A DNA stretch of 64,000 nucleotides from Labia minor (Eukaryota; Arthropoda; Insecta; Dermaptera; Spongiphoridae). This document shows, one piece after another, positions 38,481 to 53,990 of the stretch. Below the pieces are notes generated by a model. It searched no databases. It had not been told where the DNA came from and worked only from the letters and a program-made list of their open reading frames with translations. The stretch covers positions 6,474,491-6,538,490 of the forward strand of contig OY720345.1 in assembly GCA_963082975.1 (NCBI GenBank). The letters are read 5' to 3'. The position numbers were made by a program, and so were the translations under genes. How positions within the stretch are numbered: the stretch's first letter is position 1; each line of letters begins with the position of its first letter.

Positions 38481-40670
38481 AACCAGAATAAATTCAAATT
38501 TCATCGATATCTCAATTATTTTCGTGGATTTCATAGAAAAAACGACATTTTTCAGTAAGATTTTATCGAAAATGCTACTTTTTTAAATAGAAATATAAAA
38601 TTTAAGAATTATATATCATTCTTATTTATTTCTTATTCTAAACCCGAATAAATTCAAATTTCATCGATATCTCAATTATTTTCCTGGATTTCATAGAAAA
38701 AATGACATTTTTCATTAAGATTTTAGCGAAAATGCTACTTTTTTAAATAGAAATATAAAATTTATGAATTATAAATCATTCTTATTTATTTCTTATTCTA
38801 AAGACGAATAAATTCAAATTTCATCGATATCTCAATTATTTTCGTGGATTTCATAGAAAAAACGACATTTTTCATTAAGATTTTAGCGAAAATGCTACTT
38901 TTTTAAATAGAAATATAAAATTTATGAATTATATATCATTCTTATTTATTTCTTATTCTATACACGAATAAATTCAAATTTCATCGATATCTCAATTATT
39001 TTCGTGGATTTCATAGAAAAAACGACATTTTTCATTAAGATTTTAGCGAAAATGCTACTTTTTTAAATAGAAATATAAAAATTATGAATTATATATCATT
39101 CTTATTTATTTTTTATTCTAAACACGAATAAATTCAAATTTCATCGATATCTCAATTATTTTCGTGGATTTCATAGAAAAAACGACATTTTTCATTAAGA
39201 TTTTAGCGAAAATGCTTCTTTTTTAAATAGAAATATAAAATTTATGAATTATATATCATTCTTATTTATTTCTTATTCTAAACCCGAATAAATTCAAATT
39301 TCATCGATATCTCAATTATTTTCGTGGATTTCATAGAAAAAACGACATTTTTCATTAAGATTTTAGCGAAAATGCTACTTTTTTAAATAGAAATATAAAA
39401 TTTATGAATTATATATCATTCTTATTTATTTCTTATTTTAAACCCGAATAAATTCAAATTTCATCGATATCTCAATTATTTTCGTGGATTTCATAGAAAA
39501 AACGACATTTTTCATTGAGATTTTAGCGAAAATGCTACTTTTTTAAATAGAAATATAAAATTTATGAATTATATATCATTCTTATTTATTTTTTATTCTA
39601 AACACGAATAAATTCAAATTTCATCGATATCTCAATTATTTTCGTGGATTTCATAGAAAAAACGACATTTTTCATTAAGATTTTAGCGAAAATGCTACTT
39701 TTTTAAATAGAAATATAAAATTTAAGAATTATATATCATTCTTATTTATTTCTTATTCTAAACCCGAATAAATTCAAATTTCATCGATATCTCAATTATT
39801 TTCCTGGATTTCATAAAAAAAACGACATTTTTCATTAAGATTTTAGCGAAAATGCTACTTTTTTAAATAGAAATATAAAAATTATGAATTATATATCATT
39901 CTTATTTATTTCTTATTCTAAACACGAATAAATTCAACTTTCATCGATATCTCAATTATTTTCGTGGATTTCATAGAAAAAACGACATTTTTTCATTAAG
40001 ATTTTAGCGAAAATGCTACTTTTTTAAATAGAAATATAAAAATTATGAATTATATATCATTCTTATTTATTTCTTATTCTAAACCCGAATAAATTCAAAT
40101 TTCATCGATATCTCAATTATTTTCGTGGATTTCATAGAAAATACGACATTTTTCATTAAGATTTTAGCGAAAATGCTACTTTTTTAAATAGAAATATAAA
40201 ATTTATGAATTATAAATCATTCTTATTTATTTCTTATTCTAAAGACGAATAAATTCAAATTTCATCGATATCTCAATTATTTTCGTGGATTTCATAGAAA
40301 AAACGACATTTTTCATTAAGATTTTAGCGAAAATGCTACTTTTTTAAATAGAAATATAAAATTTATGAATTATATATCATTCTTATTTATTTCTTATTCT
40401 AAACCCGAATAAATTCAAATTTCATCGATATCTCAATTATTTTCGTGGATTTCATAGAAAAAACGACATTTTTCATTAAGATTTTAGCGAAAATGCTTCT
40501 TTTTTAAATAGAAATATAAAATTTATGAATTATATATCATTCTTATTTATTTCTTATTCTAAACCAGAATAAATTCAAATTTCATCGATATCTCAATTAT
40601 TTTCGTGGATTTCATAGAAAAAACGACATTTTTCAGTAAGATTTTATCGAAAATGCTACTTTTTTAAATA
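36605..40670. repeat. 13-monomer higher-order repeat, two tandem units (2,078 bp period)
   Basis: Marker variants recur 13 monomers apart: TTTTCCTGG with TTCATAGAAAAAATGAC at 36605 and 38683; TTCTTATTTTAAACCC near 37353 and 39431; ACCAGAATAA near 38481 and 40563; TTTTTCAGTAAG near 38550 and 40631. A third copy, without the TTCAGTAAG variant, lies within the duplicated segment at about 52116-53990. Confidence 0.8.
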
Positions 40671-40842
40671 GAAATATAAAATTTATGAATTATATATCAT
40701 TCTTATTTATTTCTTATTCTAAACCCGAATAAATTCAAATTTCATCGATATCTCAATTATTTTCGTGGATTTCATAGAAAAAACGACATTTTTCATTAAG
40801 ATTTTAGCGAAAATGCTACTTTTTTAAATAGAAATATAAAAT

Positions 40843-43800
40843 TTATGAATTATATATCATTCTTATTTATTTCTTATTCTAAACCCGAATAAATTCAAAT
40901 TTCATCGAAATCTCAATTATTTTCGTGGATTTCATAGAAAAAACGACATTTTTCATTAAGATTTTACCGAAAATGCTACTTTTTTAAATAGAAATATAAA
41001 ATTTATGCATTATATATCATTCTTATTTATTTTTTATTCTAAACACGAATAAATTCAAATTTCATCGATATCTCAATTATTTTCGTGGATTTCATAGAAA
41101 AAACGACATTTTTCATTAAGATTTTAGCGAAAATGCTACTTTTTTAAATAGAAATATAAAAATTATGAATTATATATCATTCTTATTTATTTCTTATTCC
41201 AAACACGAATAAATTCAACTTTCATCGATATCTCAATTATTTTCGTGGATTTCATAGAAAAAACGACATTTTTCATTAAAATTTTAGCGAAAATGCTACT
41301 TTTTTAAATAGAAATATAAAATTTATGAATTATATATCATTCTTATTTATTTCTTATTCTACACACGAATAAATTCAAATTTCATCGATATCTCAATTAT
41401 TTTCGTGGATTTCATAGAAAAAACGACATTTTTCATTAAGATTTTAGCGAAAATGCTACTTTTTTAAATAGAAATATAAAAATTATGAATTATATATCAT
41501 TCTTATTTATTTCTTATTCTAAACCCGAATAAATTCAAATTTCATCGATATCTCAATTATTTTCGTGGATTTCATAGAAAAAACGACATTTTTCATTAAG
41601 ATTTTAGCGAAAATGCTACTTTTTTAAATAGAAATATAAAAATTATGAATTATATATCATTCTTATTTATTTCTTATTCCAAACACGAATAAATTCAACT
41701 TTCATCGATATCTCAATTATTTTCGTGGATTTCATAGAAAAAACGACATTTTTCATTAAGATTTTAGCGAAAATGCTACTTTTTTAAATAGAAATATAAA
41801 AATTATGAATTATATATCATTCTTATTTATTTTTTATTCTAAACACGAATAAATTCAAATTTCATCGATATCTCAATTATTTTCGTGGATTTCATAGAAA
41901 AAAGGACATTTTTCATTAAGATTTTAGCGAAAATGCTTCTTTTTTAAATAGAAATATAAAATTTATGAATTATATATCATTCTTATTTATTTCTTATTCT
42001 AAACCCGAATAAATTCAAATTTCATCGATATCTCAATTATTTTCGTGGATTTCATAGAAAAAACGACATTTTTCATTAAGATTTTATCGAAAATGCTACT
42101 TTTTTAAATAGAAATATAAAATTTATGAATTATATATCATTCTTATTTATTTCTTATTCTAAACCCGAATAAATTCAAATTTCATCGATATCTCAATTAT
42201 TTTCGTGGATTTCATAGAAAAAACGACATTTTTCATTAAGATTTTAGCGAAAATGCTACTTTTTTAAATAGAAATATAAAATTTATGAATTATATATCAT
42301 TCTTATTTATTTCTTATTCTAAACCCGAATAAATTCAAATTTCATCGATATCTCAATTATTTTCGTGGATTTCATAGAAAAAACGACATTTTTCATTAAG
42401 ATTTTAGCGAAAATGCTACTTTTTTAAATAGAAATATAAAATTTATGAATTATATATCATTCTTATTTATTTCTTATTCTAAACCCGAATAAATTCAAAT
42501 TTCATCGAAATCTCAATTATTTTCGTGGATTTCATAGAAAAAACGACATTTTTCATTAAGATTTTACCGAAAATGCTACTTTTTTAAATAGAAATATAAA
42601 ATTTATGCATTATATATCATTCTTATTTATTTTTTATTCTAAACACGAATAAATTCAAATTTCATCGATATCTCAATTATTTTCGTGGATTTCATAGAAA
42701 AAACGACATTTTTCATTAAGATTTTAGCGAAAATGCTACTTTTTTAAATAGAAATATAAAAATTATGAATTATATATCATTCTTATTTATTTCTTATTCC
42801 AAACACGAATAAATTCAACTTTCATCGATATCTCAATTATTTTCGTGGATTTCATAGAAAAAACGACATTTTTCATTAAGATTTTAGCGAAAATGCTACT
42901 TTTTTAAATAGAAATATAAAATTTATGAATTATATATCATTCTTATTTATTTCTTATTCTACACACGAATAAATTCAAATTTCATCGATATCTCAATTAT
43001 TTTCGTGGATTTCATAGAAAAAACGACATTTTTCATTAAGATTTTAGCGAAAATGCTACTTTTTTAAATAGAAATATAAAAATTATGAATTATATATCAT
43101 TCTTATTTATTTCTTATTCTAAACCCGAATAAATTCAAATTTCATCGATATCTCAATTATTTTCGTGGATTTCATAGAAAAAACGACATTTTTCATTAAG
43201 ATTTTAGCGAAAATGCTACTTTTTTAAATAGAAATATAAAAATTATGAATTATATATCATTCTTATTTATTTCTTATTCCAAACACGAATAAATTCAACT
43301 TTCATCGATATCTCAATTATTTTCGTGGATTTCATAGAAAAAACGACATTTTTCATTAAGATTTTAGCGAAAATGCTACTTTTTTAAATAGAAATATAAA
43401 AATTATGAATTATATATCATTCTTATTTATTTTTTATTCTAAACACGAATAAATTCAAATTTCATCGATATCTCAATTATTTCGTGGATTTCATAGAAAA
43501 AAGGACATTTTCATTAAGATTTTAGCGAAAATGCTTCTTTTTTAAATAGAAATATAAAATTTATGAATTATATATCATTCTTATTTATTTCTTATTCTAA
43601 ACCCGAATAAATTCAAATTTCATCGATATCTCAATTATTTTCGTGGATTTCATAGAAAAAACGACATTTTTCATTAAGATTTTATCGAAAATGCTACTTT
43701 TTTAAATAGAAATATAAAATTTATGAATTATATATCATTCTTATTTATTTCTTATTCTAAACCCGAATAAATTCAAATTTCATCGATATCTCAATTATTT

Positions 43801-44040
43801 TCGTGGATTTCATAGAAAAAACGACATTTTTCATTAAGATTTTAGCGAAAATGCTACTTTTTTAAATAGAAATATAAAATTTATGAATTATATATCATTC
43901 TTATTTATTTCTTATTCTAAACCCGAATAAATTCAAATTTCATCGATATCTCAATTATTTTCGTGGATTTCATAGAAAAAACGACATTTTTCATTAAGAT
44001 TTTAGCGAAAATGCTACTTTTTTAAATAGAAGTATAAAAT
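40843..44040. repeat. 10-monomer higher-order repeat, two tandem units (1,600 bp period)
   Basis: Variants recur exactly 1,600 bp apart: TCATCGAAATCTC at 40903 and 42503; TTTTACCGA near 40963 and 42563; TATTCCAAACAC at 41197 and 42797 and again at 41677 and 43277; CTACACACG at 41359 and 42959; AAAAGGACATT near 41901 and 43499. A partial third copy, with the CGAAATCTC, TTTTACCGA, CCAAACAC and ACACACG monomers, lies at about 54010-54600. Confidence 0.82.
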
Positions 44041-47000
44041 TTATGAATTATATATCATTCTTATTTATTTTTTATTCTAAACACGAATAAATTCAAATTT
44101 CATCGATATCTCAATTATTTTCGTGGATTTCATAGAAAAAACGACATTTTTCATTAAGATTTTAGCGAAAATGCTACTTTTTTAAATAGAAATATAAAAT
44201 TTAAGAATTATATATCATTCTTATTTATTTCTTATTCTAAACCCGAATAAATTCAAATTTCATCGATATCTCAATTATTTTCCTGGATTTCATAAAAAAA
44301 ACGACATTTTTTATTAAGACTTTAGCGAAAATGCTACTTTTTTAAATAGAAATATAAAAATTAATAATTATATATCAATCTTATTTATTTTTTATTCTAA
44401 ACATGAATAAATTCAAATTTCATCGATATCTCAATTATTTTCGTGGATTTCATAGAAAAAACGACATTTTTCATTAAGATTTTAGCGAAAATGCTACTTT
44501 TTTAAATAGAAATATAAAATTTATGAATTATATATCATTCTTATTTATTTCTTATTCTAAACCCGAATAAATTCAAATTTCATCGATATCTCAATTATTT
44601 TCGTGGATTTCATAGAAAAAACGACATTTTTCATTAAGATATTATCGAAAATGCTACTTTTTTAAATAGAAATATAAAATTTATGAATTATATATCATTC
44701 TTATTTATTTCTTATTCTAAACCCGAATAAATTCAAATTTCATCGATATCTCAATTATTTTCGTGGATTTCATAGAAAAAACGACATTTTTCATTAAGAT
44801 TTTAGCGAAAATGCTACTTCTTAAAATAGAAATATAAAATTTATGAATTATATATCATTCTTATTTATTTCTTATTCTAAACCCGAATAAAATCAAATTT
44901 CATCGATATCTCAATTATTTTCGTGGATTTCATAGAAAAAACGACATTTTTCATTAAGATTTTAGCGAAAATGCTACTTTTTTAAATAGAAATATAAAAT
45001 TTATGAATTATATATCATTCTTATTTATTTTTTATTCTAAACACGAATAAATTCAAATTTCATCGATATCTCAATTATTTTCGTGGATTTCATAGAAAAA
45101 ACGACATTTTTCATTAAGATTTTAGCGAAAATGCTACTTTTTTAAATAGAAATATAAAATTTAAGAATTATATATCATTCTTATTTATTTCTTATTCTAA
45201 ACCCGAATAAATTCAAATTTCATCGATATCTCAATTATTTTCCTGGATTTCATAGAAAAAATGACATTTTTCATTAAGATTTTAGCGAAAATGCTACTTT
45301 TTTAAATAGAAATATAAAATTTATGAATTATAAATCATTCTTATTTATTTCTTATTCTAAAGACGAATAAATTCAAATTTCATCGATATCTCAATTATTT
45401 TCGTGGATTTCATAGAAAAAACGACATTTTTCATTAAGATATTAGCGAAAATGCTACTTTTTTAAATAGAAATATAAAATTTATGAATTATATATCATTC
45501 TTATTTATTTCTTATTCTATACACGAATAAATTCAAATTTCATCGATATCTCAATTATTTTCGTGGATTTCATAGAAAAAACGACATTTTTCATTAAGAT
45601 TTTAGCGAAAATGCTACTTTTTTAAATAGAAATATAAAAATTATGAATTATATATCATTCTTATTTATTTCTTATTCTAAACACGAATAAATTCAACTTT
45701 CATCGATATCTCAATTATTTTCGTGGATTTCATAGAAAAAACGACATTTTTCATTAAGATTTTAGCGAAAATGCTACTTTTTTAAATAGAAATATAAAAA
45801 TTATGAATTATATATCATTCTTATTTATTTTTTATTCTAAACACGAATAAATTCAAATTTCATCGATATCTGAATTATTTTCGTGGATTTCATAGAAAAA
45901 ACGACATTTTTCATTAAGATTTTAGCGAAAATGCTTCTTTTTTAAATAGAAATATAAAATTTATGAATTATATATCATTCTTATTTATTTCTTATTCTAA
46001 CCCGAATAAATTAAAATTTCATCGATATCTCAATTATTTTCGTGGATTTCATAGAAAAAACGACATTTTTCATTAAGATTTTATCGAAAATGCTACTTTT
46101 TTAAATAGAAATATAAAATTTATGAATTATATATCATTCTTATTTATTTCTTATTCTAAACCCGAATAAATTCAAATTTCATCGATATCTCAATTATTTT
46201 CGTGGATTTCATAGAAAAAACGACATTTTTCATTAAGATTTTAGCGAAAATGCTACTTTTTTAAATAGAAATATAAAATTTATGAATTATATATCATTCT
46301 TATTTATTTCTTATTCTAAACCCGAATAAATTCAAATTTCATCGATATCTCAATTATTTTCGTGGATTTCATAGAAAAAACGACATTTTTCATTAAGATT
46401 TTAGCGAAAATGCTACTTTTTTAAATAGAAATATAAAATTTATGAATTATATATCATTCTTATTTATTTTTTATTCTAAACACGAATAAATTCAAATTTC
46501 ATCGATATCTCAATTATTTTCGTGGATTTCATAGAAAAAACGACATTTTTCATTAAGATTTTAGCGAAAATGCTACTTTTTTAAATAGAAATATAAAAAT
46601 TATGAATTATATATCATTCTTATTTATTTTTTATTCTAAACACGAATAAATTCAAATTTCATCGATATCTCAATTATTTTCGTGGATTTCATAGAAAAAA
46701 CGACATTTTTCATTAAGATTTTAGCGAAAATGCTACTTTTTTAAATAGAAATATAAAATTTATGAATTATATATCATTCTTATTTATTTTTTATTCTAAA
46801 CACGAATAAATTCAAATTTCATCGATATCTCAATTATTTTCGTGGATTTCATAGAAAAAACGACATTTTTCATTAAGATTTTAGCGAAAATGCTACTTTT
46901 TTAAATAGAAATATAAAATTTAAGAATTATTTATCATTCTTATTTATTTCTTATTCTAAACCCGAATAAATTCAAATTTCATCGATATCTCAATTATTTT

Positions 47001-50000
47001 CCTGGATTTCATAAAAAAAACGACATTTTTTATTAAGATTTTAGCGAAAATGCTACTTTTTTAAATAGAAATATAAAATTTATGAATTATATATCATTCT
47101 TATTTATTTTTTATTCTAAACATGAATAAATTCAAATTTCATCGATATCTCAATTATTTCGTGGATTTCATAGAAAAAACGACATTTTTCATTAAGATTT
47201 TAGCGAAAATGCTACTTTTTTAAATAGAAATATAAATTTATGAATTATATATCATTCTTATTTAGTTCTTATTCTAAACCCGAATAAATTCAAATTTCAT
47301 CGATATCTCAATTATTTTCGTGGATTTCATAGAAAAAACGACATTTTTCATTAAGATTTTAGCGAAAATGCTACTTTTTTAAATAGAAATATAAAATTTA
47401 TGAATTATATATCATTCTTATTTATTTCTTATTCTAAACCCGAATAAATTCAAATTTCATCGATATCTCAATTATTTTCGTGGATTTCATAGAAAAAACG
47501 ACATTTTTCATTAAGATATTATCGAAAATGCTACTTTTTTAAATAGAAATATAAAATTTATGAATTATATATCATTCTTATTTATTTCTTATTCTAAACC
47601 CGAATATATTCAAATTTCATCGATATCTCAATTATTTTCGTGGATTTCATAGAAAAAACGACATTTTTCATTAAGATTTTAGCGAAAATGCTACTTTTTA
47701 AAATAGAAATATAAAATTTATGAATTATATATCATTCTTATTTATTTCTTATTCTAAACCCGAATAAAATCAAATTTCATCGATATCTCAATTATTTTCG
47801 TGGATTTCATAGAAAAAACGACATTTTTCATTAAGATTTTAGCGAAAATGCTACTTTTTTAAATAGAAATATAAAATTTATGAATTATATATCATTCTTA
47901 TTTATTTTTTATTCTAAACACGAATAAATTCAAATTTCATCGATATCTCAATTATTTTCGTGGATTTCATAGAAAAAAGGACATTTTTCATTAAGATTTT
48001 AGCGAAAATGCTACTTTTTTAAATAGAAATATAAAATTTAAGAATTATATATCATTCTTATTTATTTCTTATTCTAAACCCGAATAAATTCAAATTTCAT
48101 CGATATCTCAATTATTTTCCTGGATTTCATAGAAAAAATGACATTTTTCATTAAGATTTTAGCGAAAATGCTACTTTTTTAATTAGAAATATAAAATTTA
48201 TGAATTATAAATCATTCTTATTTATTTCTTATTCTAAAGACGAATAAATTCAAATTTCATCGATATCTCAATTATTTTCGTGGATTTCATAGAAAAAACG
48301 ACATTTTTCATTAAGATTTTAGCGAAAATGCTACTTTTTTAAATAGAAATATAAAATTTATGAATTATATATCATTCTTATTTATTTCTTATTCTATACA
48401 CGAATAAATTCAAATTTCATCGATATCTCAATTATTTTCGTGGATTTCATAGAAAAAACGACATTTTTCATTAAGATTTTAGCGAAAATGCTACTTTTTT
48501 AAATAGAAATATAAAATTTATGAATTATATATCATTCTTATTTATTTCTTATTCTAAACCCGAATAAATTCAAATTTCATCGATATCTCAATTATTTTCG
48601 TGGATTTCATAGAAAAAACGACATTTTTCATTAAGATTTTAGCGAAAATGCTACTTTTTTAAATAGAAATATAAAAATTATGAATTATATATCATTCTTA
48701 TTTATTTCTTATTCTAAACACGAATAAATTCAACTTTCATCGATATCTCAATTATTTTCGTGGATTTCATAGAAAAAACGACATTTTTCATTAAGATTTT
48801 AGCGAAAATGCTACTTTTTTAAATAGAAATATAAAAATTATGAATTATATATCATTCTTATTTATTTTTTATTCTAAACACGAATAAATTCAAATTTCAT
48901 CGATATCTCAATTATTTTCGTGGATTTCATAGAAAAAACGACATTTTTCATTAAGATTTTAGCGAAAATGCTTCTTTTTTAAATAGAAATATAAAATTTA
49001 TGAATTATATATCATTCTTATTTATTTCTTATTCTAAACCCGAATAAATTCAAATTTCATCGATATCTCAATTATTTTCGTGGATTTCATAGAAAAAACG
49101 ACATTTTTGATTAAGATTTTATCGAAAATGCTACTTTTTTAAATAGAAATATAAAATTTATGAATTATATATCATTCTTATTTATTTCTTATTCTAAACC
49201 CGAATAAATTCAAATTTCATCGATATCTCAATTATTTTCGTGGATTTCATAGAAAAAACGACATTTTTCATTAAGATTTTAGCGAAAATGCTACTTTTTT
49301 AAATAGAAATATAAAATTTATGAATTATATATCATTCTTATTTATTTCTTATTCTAAACCCGAATAAATTCAAATTTCATCGATATCTCAATTATTTTCG
49401 TGGATTTCATAGAAAAAACGACATTTTTCATTAAGATTTTAGCGAAAATGCTACTTTTTTAAATAGAAATATAAAATTTATGAATTTTATATCATTCTTA
49501 TTTATTTTTTATTCTAAACACGAATAAATTCAAATTTCATCGATATCTCAATTATTTTCGTGGATTTCATAGAAAAAACGACATTTTTCATTAAGATTTT
49601 AGCGAAAATGCTACTTTTTTAAATAGAAATATAAAAATTATGAATTATATATCATTCTTATTTATTTTTTATTCTAAACACGAATAAATTCAAATTTCAT
49701 CGATATCTCAATTATTTTCGTGGATTTCATAGAAAAAACGACATTTTTCATTAAGATTTTAGCGAAAATGCTACTTTTTTAAATAGAAATATAAAATTTA
49801 TGAATTATATATCATTCTTATTTATTTTTTATTCTAAACACGAATAAATTCAAATTTCATCGATATCTCAATTATTTTCGTGGATTTCATAGAAAAAACG
49901 ACATTTTTCATTAAGATTTTAGCGAAAATGCTACTTTTTTAAATAGAAATATAAAATTTAAGAATTATTTATCATTCTTATTTATTTCTTATTCTAAACC

Positions 50001-50212
50001 CGAATAAATTCAAATTTCATCGATATCTCAATTATTTTCATGGATTTCATAAAAAAAACGACATTTTTTATTAAGATTTTAGCGAAAATGCTACTTTTTT
50101 AAATAGAAATATAAAATTTATGAATTATATATCATTCTTATTTATTTTTTATTCTAAACATGAATAAATTCAAATTTCATCGATATCTCAATTATTTTCG
50201 TGGATTTCATAG

Positions 50213-53200
50213 AAAAAACGACATTTTTCATTAAGATTTTAGCGAAAATGCTACTTTTTAAATAGAAATATAAAATTTATGAATTATATATCATTCTTAT
50301 TTATTTCTTATTCTAAACCCGAATAAATTCAAATTTCATCGATATCTCAATTATTTTCGTGGATTTCATAGAAAAAACGACATTTTTCATTAAGATTTTA
50401 TCGAAAATGCTACTTTTTTAAATAGAAATATAAAATTTATGAATTATATATCATTCTTATTTATTTCTTATTCTAAACCCGAATAAATTCAAATTTCATC
50501 GATATCTCAATTATTTTCGTGGATTTCATAGAAAAAACGACATTTTTCATTAAGATTTTATCGAAAATGCTACTTTTTTAAATAGAAATATAAAATTTAT
50601 GAATTATATATCATTCTTATTTATTTCTTATTCTAAACACGAATAAATTCAAATTTCATCGATATCTCAATTATTTTCGTGGATTTCATAGAAAAAACGA
50701 CATTTTTCATTAAGATTTTAGCGAAAATGCTACTTTTTTAAATAGAAATATAAAATTTAAGAATTATATATCATTCTTATTTATTTCTTATTCTAAACCC
50801 GAATAAATTCAAATTTCATCGATATCTCAATTATTTTCGTGGATTTCATAGAAAAAACGACATTTTTCATTAAGATTTTAGCGAAAATGCTACTTTTTTA
50901 AATAGAAATATAAAAATTATGAATTATATATCATTCTTATTTATTTTTTATTCTAAACACGAATAAATTCAAATTTCATCGATATCTCAATTATTTTCGT
51001 GGATTTCATAGAAAAAACGACATATTTCATTAAGATTTTAGCGAAAATGCTACTTTTTTAAATAGAAATATAAAATTTATGAACTATATATCATTCTTAT
51101 TTATTTTTTATTCTAAACACGAATAAATTCAAATTTCATCGATATCTCAATTATTTTCGTGGATTTCATAGAAAAAACGACATTTTTCATTAAGATTTTA
51201 GCGAAAATGCTACTTTTTTAAATAGAAATATAAAATTTAAGAATTATATATCATTCTTATTTATTTCTTATTCTAAACCCGAATAAATTCAAATTTCATC
51301 GATATCTCAATTATTTTCCAGGATTTCATAAAAAAAACGACATTTTTTATTAAGATTTTAGCGAAAATGCTACTTTTTTAAATAGAAATATAAAAATTAA
51401 TAATTATATATCATTCTTATTTATTTTTTATTCTAAACATGAATAAATTCAAATTTCATCGATATCTCAATTATTTTCGTGGATTTCATAGAAAAAACGA
51501 CATTTTTCATTAAGATTTTATCGAAAATGCTACTTTTTTAAATAGAAATATAAAATTTATGAATTATATATCATTCTTATTTATTTCTTATTCTAAACCC
51601 GAATAAATTCAAATTTCATCGATATCTCAATTATTTTCGTGGATTTCATAGAAAAAACGACATTTTTCATTAAGATTTTAGCGAAAATGCTACTTTTTTA
51701 AATAGAAATATAAAATTATGAATTATATATCATTCTTATTTATTTCTTATTCTAAACCCGAATAAAATCAAATTTCATCGATATCTCAATTATTTTCGTG
51801 GATTTCATAGAAAAAACGACATTTTTCATTAAGATTTTAGCGAAAATGCTACTTTTTTAATAGAAATATAAAATTTATGAATTATATATCATTCTTATTT
51901 ATTTTTTATTCTAAACACGAATAAATTCAAATTTCATCGATATCTCAATTATTTTCGTGGATTTCATAGAAAAAACGACATTTTTCATTAAGATTTTAGC
52001 GAAAATGCTACTTTTTTAAATAGAAATATAAAATTTAAGAATTATATATCATTCTTATTTATTTCTTATTCTAAACCCGAATAAATTCAAATTTCATCGA
52101 TATCTCAATTATTTTCCTGGATTTCATAGAAAAAATGACATTTTTCATTAAGATTTTAGCGAAAATGCTACTTTTTTAAATAGAAATATAAAATTTATGA
52201 ATTATAAATCATTCTTATTTATTTCTTATTCTAAAGACGAATAAATTCAAATTTCATCGATATCTCAATTATTTTCGTGGATTTCATAGAAAAAACGACA
52301 TTTTTCATTAAGATTTTAGCGAAAATGCTACTTTTTTAAATAGAAATATAAAATTTATGAATTATATATCATTCTTATTTATTTCTTATTCTATACACGA
52401 ATAAATTCAAATTTCATCGATATCTCAATTATTTTCGTGGATTTCATAGAAAAAACGACATTTTTCATTAAGATTTTAGCGAAAATGCTACTTTTTTAAA
52501 TAGAAATATAAAAATTATGAATTATATATCATTCTTATTTATTTTTTATTCTAAACACGAATAAATTCAAATTTCATCGATATCTCAATTATTTTCGTGG
52601 ATTTCATAGAAAAAACGACATTTTTCATTAAGATTTTAGCGAAAATGCTTCTTTTTTAAATAGAAATATAAAATTTATGAATTATATATCATTCTTATTT
52701 ATTTCTTATTCTAAACCCGAATAAATTCAAATTTCATCGATATCTCAATTATTTTCGTGGATTTCATAGAAAAAACGACATTTTTCATTAAGATTTTAGC
52801 GAAAATGCTACTTTTTTAAATAGAAATATAAAATTTATGAATTATATATCATTCTTATTTATTTCTTATTTTAACCCGAATAAATTCAAATTTCATCGAT
52901 ATCTCAATTATTTTCGTGGATTTCATAGAAAAAACGACATTTTTCATTAAGATTTTAGCGAAAATGCTACTTTTTTAAATAGAAATATAAAATTTATGAA
53001 TTATATATCATTCTTATTTATTTTTTATTCTAAACACGAATAAATTCAAATTTCATCGATATCTCAATTATTTTCGTGGATTTCATAGAAAAAAACGACA
53101 TTTTTCATTAAGATTTTAGCGAAAATGCTACTTTTTTAAATAGAAATATAAAATTTAAGAATTATATATCATTCTTATTTATTTCTTATTCTAAACCCGA

Positions 53201-53990
53201 ATAAATTCAAATTTCATCGATATCTCAATTATTTTCCTGGATTTCATAAAAAAAACGACATTTTTCATTAAGATTTTAGCGAAAATGCTACTTTTTTAAA
53301 TAGAAATATAAAAATTATGAATTATATATCATTCTTATTTATTTCTTATTCTAAACACGAATAAATTCAACTTTCATCGATATCTCAATTATTTTCGTGG
53401 ATTTCATAGAAAAAACGACATTTTTCATTAAGATTTTAGCGAAAATGCTACTTTTTTAAATAGAAATATAAAAATTATGAATTATATATCATTCTTATTT
53501 ATTTCTTATTCTAAACCCGAATAAATTCAAATTTCATCGATATCTCAATTATTTTCGTGGATTTCATAGAAAATACGACATTTTTCATTAAGATTTTAGC
53601 GAAAATGCTACTTTTTTAAATAGAAATATAAAATTTATGAATTATAAATCATTCTTATTTATTTCTTATTCTAAAGACGAATAAATTCAAATTTCATCGA
53701 TATCTCAATTATTTTCGTGGATTTCATAGAAAAAACGACATTTTTCATTAAGATTTTAGCGAAAATGCTACTTTTTTAAATAGAAATATAAAATTTATGA
53801 ATTATATATCATTCTTATTTATTTCTTATTCTAAACCCGAATAAATTCAAATTTCATCGATATCTCAATTATTTTCGTGGATTTCATAGAAAAAACGACA
53901 TTTTTCATTAAGATTTTAGCGAAAATGCTTCTTTTTTAAATAGAAATATAAAATTTATGAATTATATATCATTCTTATTTATTTCTTATT
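50213..53990. repeat. Duplicated satellite segment, copy 2 (offset 15,512 bp)
   Basis: Partner of 34701-38480, with the same private variants in the same order: ACGACATATTTC (51017), GAACTATATATC (51081), TTTTCCAGG (51315), TTTTCCTGG followed by AAATGAC (52113), TTCTTATTTTAA (52864) and AACCAGAATAA (53994). To the right it runs into monomers of the 10-monomer HOR type (CGAAATCTC at 54017), unlike copy 1, so the duplication ends near 53990. Confidence 0.8.
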
